Assembly (NCBI GenBank): GCA_026395095.1
Contig: JAPLZI010000014.1
Span: forward strand, 1 to 6,400
Source of the DNA: Candidatus Tayloriibacteriota bacterium
Lineage (GTDB): Bacteria > Patescibacteriota > Minisyncoccia > Phycocordibacterales > PALSA-1337
Reading direction: 5' to 3'
Length of the DNA: 6,400 nucleotides
Shown here: piece after piece, positions 1-5,635 of the stretch
How positions within the stretch are numbered: the first letter of the stretch is position 1
Layout of the letters: every line of letters starts with the position of its first letter
Notes under the pieces: model-generated
The model's input: only the letters and a program-made list of their open reading frames with translations
What the model was told of the DNA's origin: nothing
The model's database searches: none
Translations under genes and position numbers: made by a program

Positions 1-940
<940 letters not shown>

Positions 941-1044
941 TAAGCGAACGGAACAAAATAGAAGGCGCTAGTTCCGCAATGAAGCGGGCTTCGAACTTCC
1001 TAGATCGTATTCGCAAAAATTAACTGGTGTTGATCCTAGACTCC

Positions 1045-1078
1045 ATGAGCTCATTGAATCTATGAGCTCACTAAATCA
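1045..1078. repeat. tandem 17-bp direct repeat in the rRNA leader
   Basis: Two adjacent units, atgagctcattgaatct (1045-1061) and atgagctcactaaatca (1062-1078), match at 13 of 17 positions. The first ten bases are identical and contain the self-complementary GAGCTC. In the transcript the two ATGAGCTCAT-like cores could pair with each other or dimerise. Their role is unknown. Confidence 0.6.
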
Positions 1079-1171
1079 TTGTTGAAATAAACATTTGTAC
1101 TTGCACTTCGGACGTCATTTCGGGTTAGTGAAATGGCGCTCGAAATTAATACATTCTCAATAATATTTGAC

Positions 1172-1199
1172 TTTCAAAGTGCCCACCTCGTTTTCGAGG
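1172..1199 (-). promoter_or_regulatory. boxB-like hairpin and boxA-like antitermination element of the rRNA leader
   Basis: Just after the inferred transcription start the minus strand has a hairpin CCTCG-AAAA-CGAGG (1186-1199). Three bases after it comes GCACTTTGAAA (1172-1182), which resembles boxA of bacterial rrn leaders (Bacillus-type core TTCTTTGAAAA, E. coli GCTCTTTAACA). The order boxB then boxA and the short distance to the promoter match known rrn leaders, where boxA recruits NusB/NusE. The resemblance is judged by eye; the boxA differs from consensus at several positions. Confidence 0.5.
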
Positions 1200-1209
1200 C
1201 GTAAACGCT

Positions 1210-1237
1210 ATACTACCTGATAGGACAAGGAAGTCAA
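1210..1237 (-). promoter_or_regulatory. rRNA operon promoter
   Basis: On the minus strand, -35 TTGACT (1232-1237), a 16-bp spacer and -10 TAGTAT (1210-1215) predict a start near 1203. The promoter sits directly behind the terminator of the upstream gene and ahead of the boxB/boxA-like module, as expected for an independently expressed rrn unit. Confidence 0.65.
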
Positions 1238-1243
1238 GACGAT

Positions 1244-1282
1244 AAAAAATGAGCCCCCGAACAACAATTAAGCTGTCGGGGG
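1244..1282 (-). terminator. intrinsic terminator of the 1309-1824 gene
   Basis: In the minus direction the outer stem CCCCCGA (1276-1282) pairs with TCGGGGG (1254-1260). An inner CAGC/GTTG extension and a TTAATT loop follow, with one bulged T. A T6 run lies at 1244-1249, four bases after the stem. It is 26 bp past the stop codon of the upstream gene and immediately before the rRNA promoter, so it separates the two units. Confidence 0.85.
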
Positions 1283-1308
1283 TATAAACTCTGGGACACA
1301 AACTAGGA

Positions 1309-1824
1309 TTAGCCGCCGTACTTCTCCGTTTGATCGGTAACATCGTCCGGATCTTCCGCATCAATCGGACCTCTCGAACCATGACAAACCGTCACCAACG
1401 GCGGTAAACCCAGTTCCCCATCGGTCGGTTGATTGCCATCACATCGGAGCGTCGCGTAAATACTGTTATTATTGAGAGCGGTAACCAACTTGTCCGCAAA
1501 ATTGCGTTCGGCACAATTGGCCTCAAACGCATAGCAGACAGTAGCCGTACGCAAAAGTCTTGAAACATCTATTCGCACCCAGCATATTTTGCGTTTTCCC
1601 GGAACCTTACCTAGAACCGGATAAATGAACCTGACCACGCGGCCGCCATAGCATTCCGGATACTTTCCGTAACATTCCGCGAGGATATCGCTGACGATCA
1701 CGGCGAGAGTGTTTTTCCTTTGCCGATTATTCCGATTAATAATCAACAAGAGTAATGCTCCAACAGCGGTTAAGAGCAACGTCACAAGCAACAAAAACGC
1801 GATGAGAGGCTCGAATTTATTCAT
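1309..1824 (-). CDS. hypothetical Cys-rich protein with one N-terminal membrane helix
   Basis: This 171-residue protein belongs to no family I recognise. Residues 7-29 form one very hydrophobic Leu/Ala/Val helix, followed at once by the basic cluster NRNNRQRK (30-37). The positive-inside rule then puts the C-terminal domain in the cytoplasm (inference). The domain has seven cysteines (51, 58, 81, 97, 104, 128, 147), two of them in a repeated ECYG motif at 50-60, and an acidic tail (about 155-167). A longer start at 1878 exists, but the inferred transcription start (about 1872) lies downstream of it. The ATG at 1822-1824 has an AAGGA 11 bases upstream and begins just before the helix, so I chose it. 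A dedicated promoter (1879-1907) and terminator (1244-1282) make it a monocistronic unit. Metal binding or a thiol role is possible from the cysteines but unsupported. Confidence 0.7.
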   Translation of the reverse strand: MNKFEPLIAFLLLVTLLLTAVGALLLLIINRNNRQRKNTLAVIVSDILAECYGKYPECYGGRVVRFIYPVLGKVPGKRKICWVRIDVSRLLRTATVCYAFEANCAERNFADKLVTALNNNSIYATLRCDGNQPTDGELGLPPLVTVCHGSRGPIDAEDPDDVTDQTEKYGG

Positions 1825-1878
1825 AAAAAGGACTTTCCTTGGATTTGCTAGCAGTTTCTGTTCAGCTGTTCTCCGCAA

Positions 1879-1907
1879 TTTCTACCACTATCCAACAGAG
1901 CCGTCAA
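1879..1907 (-). promoter_or_regulatory. promoter of the 1309-1824 membrane protein gene
   Basis: Minus-strand -35 TTGACG (1902-1907), a 17-bp spacer and -10 TAGAAA (1879-1884) predict a start near 1872. That gives a leader of about 48 nt before the ATG at 1824 and excludes the longer ORF start at 1878. Confidence 0.5.
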
Positions 1908-1917
1908 TGCTCGTATA

Positions 1918-1926
1918 TGCTAATAT
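1918..1926 (+). promoter_or_regulatory. extended -10 promoter, probably giving a leaderless mRNA
   Basis: TGC followed by TAATAT (1921-1926) is an extended -10 element. I see no -35 at normal spacing (1898-1903 reads GAGCCG). The ATG of the flavoprotein gene starts six bases after the -10, where transcription would be expected to begin. No Shine-Dalgarno sequence is present. Confidence 0.45.
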
Positions 1927-1932
1927 GCCGTT

Positions 1933-3246
1933 ATGAAATACGATGTAGTCGTCATAGGCGGCGGACCGGCCGGAATGATGGCCGCCGGGCGAGCTGCAGA
2001 ACGCGGACTAAACGTGTTACTGCTCGAAAAAAACGAAGGACTCGGGAAAAAACTACTCATAACTGGCGGTGGCAGGTGCAATGTCACGAATGCCGAAATG
2101 GACGACCGCACGCTTCTCGCTAAATTCAAAGATAGTGATAAATTTCTTTTTTCCGCTTTCTCACAACATAGCGTCGCCGAAACTCTAGAATTTTTTCACT
2201 CGCACGATATGCCGACGAAAATAGAAGCCGAGAAACGCGTCTTCCCTGTTTCTGATTCGGCCAAATCCGTTTGGGAGGTGATGATCAGATACTTGAAGGA
2301 AGGTAAAGTGACCATCCGATCAAATGCGGAAGTCATAGGATTCGTTCAGACACAGCCGGGATGCATAGACGCAGTAAAATTAAAAAATAAAGGTAGTGGC
2401 AGTGACAATAAAAATAGCGAGATTATTCACGCTCGTTCCTTCATTCTGGCAACTGGCGGCAAGTCACATCCTGAAACCGGCTCGACAGGCGACGGATTCA
2501 TGTGGCTCGAGAAAATCGGCCACACGATCGCCGAACCAAAAGTTTCGCTTGTGCCTATAGAGGTTGCCGATGATTGGGTCAAGAAACTTTCAGGATTTTC
2601 CCTGCCGAATGCCAAGATCACTCTTTTTCAAAACGGCGTGAAGCAGTCTGATGGCCGAGGCGATTCCTCAAATCGTGCTGGGCACAGGAATGCAGTCAAG
2701 AAAGGCAAAGTCCTATTCACGCATTTCGGTCTGTCAGGTCCAGCTGTGCTCAATATGAGCTCGGAAGTCGGCGAACTTCTCAAATACGGCGAGGTAGTGA
2801 TATCACTCGACCTCCTACCTCAACATGATTATTCAACCCTAAATACTGCGCTGCAAAAATTGTTCGCCATGGAAAGCAACAAGATGTTCAAGAATGCGAT
2901 CGGATCTCTCATCCCTGCCCCGCTCGCGCCAGTGGTCATAGAAAAATCCGGCATTGATCCGGACACATTTTGCCATAGCGTCACGCGAGAAGAACGCCTC
3001 ACCCTCGTAAAAGTTCTGAAGGACATTCACATCCGCCCGACTCGACTTCTTGGCGCAGACAAAGCGATCATCACCTCCGGCGGTGTGGCGCTTACAGAGA
3101 TTGACTGGCGGACTATGCGTTCGCGCCTCATCGAAAATTTGCACATAGTTGGTGATCTCCTAGACATAAATCGCCCTTCCGGCGGGTACAGTCTGCAACT
3201 GTGCTGGACAACCGGCTATGTGGCGGGAAATAGCGCCTCTAAATAA
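1933..3246 (+). CDS. NAD(P)/FAD-dependent oxidoreductase, HI0933/BaiN-like family
   Basis: This 437-residue protein is close to the usual length of about 400-430 for the HI0933-like (YhiN/BaiN) flavoproteins. An N-terminal Rossmann fold starts at residue 3 with the dinucleotide motif GGGPAG (9-14), and E32 ends the second strand where the FAD ribose is normally held. The family signature GKKLLITGGGRCNVTN spans 38-53. A later FILATGG strand (second FAD contact) and a C-terminal GDLLDINRPSGGYSLQLCWTTG segment match the FAD-closing end of the family. The middle contains an insert-like Gly/Ser/Asn/Lys loop (KNKGSGSDNKNSE). The family binds FAD and is cytosolic; BaiN takes part in bile-acid dehydroxylation in gut bacteria, but the physiological substrate of most members is unknown and I assign none here. 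The ATG at 1933 fits the start of the Rossmann strand. It has no Shine-Dalgarno and lies right behind an extended -10, so it is probably leaderless. The gene converges with the 3329-4243 gene. Confidence 0.93.
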   Translation: MKYDVVVIGGGPAGMMAAGRAAERGLNVLLLEKNEGLGKKLLITGGGRCNVTNAEMDDRTLLAKFKDSDKFLFSAFSQHSVAETLEFFHSHDMPTKIEAEKRVFPVSDSAKSVWEVMIRYLKEGKVTIRSNAEVIGFVQTQPGCIDAVKLKNKGSGSDNKNSEIIHARSFILATGGKSHPETGSTGDGFMWLEKIGHTIAEPKVSLVPIEVADDWVKKLSGFSLPNAKITLFQNGVKQSDGRGDSSNRAGHRNAVKKGKVLFTHFGLSGPAVLNMSSEVGELLKYGEVVISLDLLPQHDYSTLNTALQKLFAMESNKMFKNAIGSLIPAPLAPVVIEKSGIDPDTFCHSVTREERLTLVKVLKDIHIRPTRLLGADKAIITSGGVALTEIDWRTMRSRLIENLHIVGDLLDINRPSGGYSLQLCWTTGYVAGNSASK

Positions 3247-3247
3247 C

Positions 3248-3277
3248 AAAAAAACCCGCACACTCTGGGCGCGCGGG
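3248..3277 (-). terminator. intrinsic terminator of the 3329-4243 gene
   Basis: Read on the minus strand, stem CCCGCGC (3271-3277) pairs with GTGCGGG (3255-3261) with one G-U pair and a 9-nt loop. A run of seven T (3248-3254) follows directly. It lies 51 bp after the stop at 3329 and one base past the flavoprotein stop. In the plus direction the stem has an A-C mismatch and no T-run, so it should act mainly on the minus-strand gene. Confidence 0.85.
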
Positions 3278-3327
3278 CTGAGATAAAAACGGAATGGAAA
3301 CTGAAGCGAGCTGTGAACGACTATTTC

Positions 3328-3367
3328 TTCAGGAACTCGTCGACGGCCTCAAGAACTTATCGACGGC
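3328..3367. repeat. 20-bp tandem duplication at the 3' end of a gene
   Basis: Two adjacent 20-bp units (3328-3347 and 3348-3367) match at 16 of 20 positions. On the minus strand the first reads GCCGTCGATAAGTTCTTGAG and the second GCCGTCGACGAGTTCCTGAA. The period is not a multiple of three, so the reading frame changes between the copies. Confidence 0.75.
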
Positions 3368-4243
3368 CATTCTGAGCTGTCTGCCTTTGTTGAACTGGTC
3401 AGCGAGCCTCGAGATAGTCTGCAACTCCTGACAAGTAGCGAGTTCGAACAGTTTTTGATAGATCGCAGCGAATACTTTCTCGTCTGCGTTCTCCCAATTG
3501 TCAACACAATCCAGATAGTAATCAAGAATTTCGATAACGTTTGTACAAAACCCGACGAGCTTGATCATGGCAACGTCAACAATCTCGTCGTAATCGGAAT
3601 CTTCCGCCTCGTCGCGCAATTTTTCCAACCTATCCTTCGGCCAGTCCAGAGCTTTAACCGCCGCAATGACGACCTGTGGGTCTTTGTCGCTATCGAAGTC
3701 TTTGGCGTCCCGCATGAGAGCAATACAATGAGACGGCTCCGTCGCAAGACCGAGAGCTTTCCTAAGGAGAAGACTGGTTAGTGAATTGGTGTGTACACTC
3801 CCTTTATAGAGTGCCTCTACAGCATCAAAGCTGTCGCCCGTGAGTGCCTCAATTTTGGCAAGAACGTGCCGAGCATACTCACTCTCTTCTCTGACAAGAT
3901 TATAGAGCTCGACGAGCTCATTCAAGGTGTTGCGCATACCGAGTTCCGTCCAGAAGGACTCAGCATAGCGAGGGTGAATCTCAAGTCCACCTTCGAGAAT
4001 GTCCAGAGCCGGAGAAATTTCTTTTTCAGGTGTCGACAACGGCCTGGGTTCATCGACAAGCTCAGGTATAATGGCGGGCTTATACTCTCTTGCAGATGCC
4101 GGATCCTTTGGAACGGCCACGCCCGGATTTGGAGCTGTTTTAGTTTGGACTGGGACTGAAACCGGCCTATTACCTTGATTCGGAATCGGCGAAAAAAAGT
4201 TTTGCCAGAAACTGCGCCACGTATAGACTATGAGATTTTTCAT
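3329..4243 (-). CDS. hypothetical protein, Pro-rich N-terminus and helical C-terminal body, C-terminus probably frameshifted
   Basis: This 304-residue protein belongs to no family I recognise. Residues 1-20 are aromatic and hydrophobic (YTWRSFWQNFF) and could touch a membrane without forming a clear transmembrane helix. Residues 20-75 are rich in Pro, Val and Lys and probably disordered. From about 78 to the end it is acidic and mostly helical, with segments such as DPQVVIAAVKALDWPKDRLEKL that resemble HEAT- or TPR-like helical hairpins (weak inference). The ATG at 4241-4243 is preferred over the longer ORF start at 4291 because AGAGG lies eight bases upstream, a good Shine-Dalgarno. The protein ends in an odd RPSTSS at a TGA. 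In the next frame the same DNA reads EAVDEFLKK and stops at 3321-3323, repeating the preceding AVDKFL, so a one-base deletion or sequencing error is likely. It is divergent from the S4-protein gene and has its own terminator. Confidence 0.75.
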   Translation of the reverse strand: MKNLIVYTWRSFWQNFFSPIPNQGNRPVSVPVQTKTAPNPGVAVPKDPASAREYKPAIIPELVDEPRPLSTPEKEISPALDILEGGLEIHPRYAESFWTELGMRNTLNELVELYNLVREESEYARHVLAKIEALTGDSFDAVEALYKGSVHTNSLTSLLLRKALGLATEPSHCIALMRDAKDFDSDKDPQVVIAAVKALDWPKDRLEKLRDEAEDSDYDEIVDVAMIKLVGFCTNVIEILDYYLDCVDNWENADEKVFAAIYQKLFELATCQELQTISRLADQFNKGRQLRMAVDKFLRPSTSS

Positions 4244-4308
4244 GTGCTGAACCTCTATTGTTGGTTGAACTGAAGTTTTACTGTACTGCAAAAAACCTTA
4301 ATACAATC

Positions 4309-4322
4309 TGACACGAGTGTCA
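4309..4322. promoter_or_regulatory. 14-bp palindrome between divergent genes (possible operator)
   Basis: TGACACGAGTGTCA is a perfect 6-bp inverted repeat around a 2-bp centre. Its right arm supplies GTGTCA, the likely -35 of the plus-strand S4-protein gene. On the minus strand the same DNA reads TTGACA (4318-4323), a perfect -35, although no good -10 follows at 16-18 bp (TAAGGT at 17). A regulator bound here could affect both genes. This is inferred from position only. Confidence 0.35.
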
Positions 4323-4345
4323 ATATGCGAGATTTGTGCTAATCT
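4317..4345 (+). promoter_or_regulatory. promoter of the S4/RsuA-like gene, probably leaderless
   Basis: -35 GTGTCA (4317-4322), a 17-bp spacer and extended -10 TGC-TAATCT (-10 at 4340-4345) end seven bases before the ATG at 4353. The predicted transcription start coincides with the start codon, and no Shine-Dalgarno is present. The TGCTAAT core is the same as at 1918. Confidence 0.5.
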
Positions 4346-4352
4346 CCTTATT

Positions 4353-5102
4353 ATGATCATGCAAAAACACCCCACATCCTATTCAAAAGCTGATTCCACG
4401 GCCGATAAGCCCGAATATCCTATGCGCATCAATAAATACCTGGCTCTAAAGGGCCTTGCTACGCGCCGTTCGGCTGACGATCTCATCCGCAAGAAAGCCG
4501 TCACTGTGAATGGTCATATCGCCGTGCTCGGGGAAAAGATCAAGGCCGAAGATGCAGTCGAAGTTCGCGGTGGTGCAAAACCCGCGAATTATGTCTATTA
4601 CTCTTTTAACAAGCCAGCCGGCATGCCCGTTTCCGCAGACAAAAAATCCGGCAAGGATATCATCCAGTCAATTCCACTCAAAGGCGTCTTCCATGTCGGC
4701 ACTCTGGAAAAGTCCGCGGCAGGGCTCGTCATTCTCACCAACGATCGTCGCATCATCGACCGCCTGGAAAATCCGAAGTACGCCCATCCGAAAAAATATC
4801 TAGTCACTACACGCCAGCCGTTGCGTGCGAACTTCAAGGAAAAGATGGACGCAGGAATAACTATCGCCGGCGGCCCAACTGTATTCCCGCGAGTCGAGAT
4901 CGTGGATCCTGTTACATTCACTGTGAGCTTGGCTGGAAACGCCTACTCGCTCGGCAACATACTCGCCCTATTCCAGAATGAAATCGCGACTGTATTGCGT
5001 ACCGATGTTCTGAATATCCGACTGGGCAAACTCGCCCCGAATAGCCACAAGCCGATCTCCGGCGAGGAGCTAGCTATTTTCCTAAAAAGTTTGGGGTTGT
5101 AA
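4353..5102 (+). CDS. S4-domain protein of the RsuA/RluB pseudouridine synthase family with a degenerate active site
   Basis: This 249-residue protein has the RsuA/RluB layout: an N-terminal S4 RNA-binding domain from about residue 24 (MRINKYLALKGLATRRSADDLIRKKAVTVNG) to about 70, then the synthase domain with YYSFNKPAGMPVS and LVILTND (about 126-132). Active enzymes carry GRLDxxTxGL, whose Asp is the catalytic residue. Here the motif reads GTLEKSAAGL (116-125), so Arg is Thr and the catalytic Asp is Glu119 (codon 4707-4709). The usual C-terminal GxNRQIRRM is also unrecognisable (GNAYSLGNILALFQNEI), although the late LGKLAPN and SGEEL parts remain. The length is normal and the frame intact, so this looks like a conserved RNA-binding protein that has lost catalysis rather than a decaying gene (inference). 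A GTG at 4317 opens the frame but lies in the -35; ATG 4353 sits at the predicted transcription start, and ATG 4359 is an alternative. Family membership is confident, activity doubtful. Confidence 0.85.
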   Translation: MIMQKHPTSYSKADSTADKPEYPMRINKYLALKGLATRRSADDLIRKKAVTVNGHIAVLGEKIKAEDAVEVRGGAKPANYVYYSFNKPAGMPVSADKKSGKDIIQSIPLKGVFHVGTLEKSAAGLVILTNDRRIIDRLENPKYAHPKKYLVTTRQPLRANFKEKMDAGITIAGGPTVFPRVEIVDPVTFTVSLAGNAYSLGNILALFQNEIATVLRTDVLNIRLGKLAPNSHKPISGEELAIFLKSLGL

Positions 5103-5110
5103 TAGAGTCT

Positions 5111-5150
5111 ATTATATAAAAGATGAAGCCGATACAAAGTGTATCGGCTT
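5111..5150 (-). terminator. intrinsic terminator of the candidate small RNA
   Basis: A perfect 11-bp stem, AAGCCGATACA (5126-5136) against TGTATCGGCTT (5140-5150), has a 3-nt loop. Read on the minus strand it is followed by CATCTTTTATATAAT, a moderate T-tract. On the plus side the next bases are ATGGAAAACG with no T-run, so termination should favour minus-strand transcripts. The hairpin may also protect the 3' end of the converging S4-protein mRNA. Confidence 0.65.
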
Positions 5151-5175
5151 ATGGAAAACGGAAAGTAAAAAGAGC

Positions 5176-5204
5176 TGAAGGAGCAAAGGTGAAGGAGGAA
5201 GAGG
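5176..5204. repeat. tandem purine/pyrimidine repeat inside the candidate small RNA
   Basis: On the plus strand TGAAGGAGCAAAGG (5176-5189) is followed by TGAAGGAGGAAGAGG (5190-5204), and a third partial unit TGAAAG starts at 5205. In the RNA sense this gives two copies of CTCCTTCA in an unpaired-looking tail, close to the CACCTCCTTT anti-Shine-Dalgarno core. Confidence 0.55.
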
Positions 5205-5327
5205 TGAAAGATGTGTAGTGCAAATGATTGCAGTGGGAGGACTTAGAAAGTAGAAGTCCCATAGAGCTACACAAATCACATTCGACTCACCGTGGCTCTG
5301 AACTCAAAGAACTAACCCTACGCTGGT

Positions 5328-5356
5328 AGTATAGTCTAAAATGAGCCAAAAGTCAA
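5328..5356 (-). promoter_or_regulatory. strong promoter of the candidate small RNA
   Basis: Minus-strand -35 TTGACT (5351-5356), exactly 17 bp of spacer and -10 TATACT (5328-5333) match the consensus at 5 of 6 bases in each hexamer. This is the best promoter in the window, and its -35 hexamer equals that of the rRNA promoter. The predicted start is near 5321. It begins 13 bp after the GIY-YIG stop codon and points into a region without ORFs. Confidence 0.7.
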
Positions 5357-5368
5357 GGGGTTGTACAG

Positions 5369-5617
5369 TTATTTTTTAGTGTTAACTAGCTCCAATTTTT
5401 CCGCGCGAGTGAGTCTTTTTAGTGCCGCTTCCCTAGCGCGCGCTCGGGCAAAAGTACGAAACCGCTCCTTATGCACGAGGATAACCGGCCGACGAATCTT
5501 CGTGTAATGAGCACCTGATTTTGCATGATTGTGCGCATGCAGACGCTTCTCAAGATCGTTCGTAGAACCAACATACAGAGTGTCGTCAGAACAGCGGAGG
5601 ATGTAGGTGTAGTGCAT
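5369..5617 (-). CDS. small GIY-YIG nuclease-like protein
   Basis: This 82-residue protein is a single-domain GIY-YIG protein of the YhbQ/UPF0213-like type, normal length 80-100. The first strand YTYIL (3-7) and DTLYVGS (12-18) form the GIY...YIG core, here YIL...YVG. R25 in LEKRLHAH and E63 in RAREAALKRL are at the positions of the catalytic Arg and the metal-binding Glu; GAHYTK (35-40) is the usual conserved turn. The domain cuts DNA by metal-dependent hydrolysis, but small stand-alone members mostly lack a defined role; a link to DNA repair is suggested by the neighbour. The ATG at 5617 is the canonical MHYxYIL start. It lies 18 bp after the polymerase stop with no Shine-Dalgarno at a useful distance (the nearest GGGGAGG is about 30 bases away), so translational coupling is plausible. 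No terminator separates it from the downstream small-RNA promoter. Confidence 0.92.
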   Translation of the reverse strand: MHYTYILRCSDDTLYVGSTNDLEKRLHAHNHAKSGAHYTKIRRPVILVHKERFRTFARARAREAALKRLTRAEKLELVNTKK

Positions 5618-5635
5618 AATACTGTAAATAGTAAC

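Larger units (their letters stand above)
941..1203 (-). other. 16S rRNA leader (transcribed, non-coding)
   Basis: This stretch lies between the inferred transcription start (about 1203) and the mature 16S 5' end. It has no convincing ORF. In transcript order it holds a boxB/boxA-like module (1172-1199), a hairpin CATTTC/GAAATG (1116-1135), two tandem 17-bp units with a GAGCTC core (1045-1078), a 10-nt segment complementary to the 16S 5' end (1030-1039), and a short hairpin built on CCGC/GCGG just before the 16S gene. Its extent depends on the promoter call. RNase III processing stems cannot be tested because the other flank of 16S lies outside the window. Confidence 0.7.
5110..5321 (-). ncRNA. 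candidate structured small RNA (about 210 nt), no known family recognised
   Basis: No credible ORF occupies 5103-5368, yet the minus strand has a near-consensus promoter at 5328-5356 and a terminator at 5111-5150, defining a transcript of about 210 nt. It can fold into a three-way junction. P1 is TGTGTAG (5267-5273) with CTACACA (5212-5218). P2 is GGACTT (5254-5259) with AAGTCC (5239-5244), plus a further G-C pair after a bulged T. P3 is TGCAA-TCAT-TTGCA (5219-5232), which abuts P1 and could stack on it. P1 may extend by GTGA/TCAC beyond a small internal loop. A 5' hairpin CTTTG-AGTT-CAGAG is also possible. Downstream runs a pyrimidine-rich, probably unpaired tail of about 60 nt with tandem CTCCTTCA motifs, then the terminator. 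I could not match it to tmRNA, SRP RNA, RNase P RNA, tRNA or a riboswitch. A divergent 6S RNA is not fully excluded. Ends are estimates. Confidence 0.55.

Noticed and set aside
1146..1382. 78-codon minus-strand ORF
   Set aside because: It runs through the terminator, rRNA promoter and boxB/boxA-like module and overlaps the end of the 1309-1824 gene in another frame.
3455..4159. Plus-strand ORFs of 108 and 122 codons
   Set aside because: They are antisense to the 3329-4243 gene, which has a good Shine-Dalgarno and a strong terminator.
5190..5218. Tiny plus-strand ORF after a perfect AGGAGG (GTG at 5204-5206)
   Set aside because: It has only four codons before TAG; the purine-rich tract is better explained as the antisense of the small-RNA tail.
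5212..5273. Hammerhead ribozyme or purine riboswitch in the three-way junction
   Set aside because: The junction strands (CTCTAT, AC, none) lack the CUGANGA/GAAA core of hammerheads and the conserved J2/3 of purine riboswitches, and no gene follows.
5260..5310. tRNA-like T-loop (GAGTCGAATG) on the minus strand
   Set aside because: No acceptor stem, anticodon arm or D arm can be built around it.
5212..5321. 6S RNA identity for the small RNA
   Set aside because: A bulge-like junction with a small 3'-side hairpin is suggestive, but the 5' and 3' ends do not form the long closing stem of 6S and the tail is pyrimidine-rich. Not fully excluded without a covariance search.
3329..5617. UGA recoding as glycine (Gracilibacteria-type code)
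   Set aside because: The conserved genes read through without in-frame UGA and mostly end in TAA; only the probably frameshifted gene ends in TGA.
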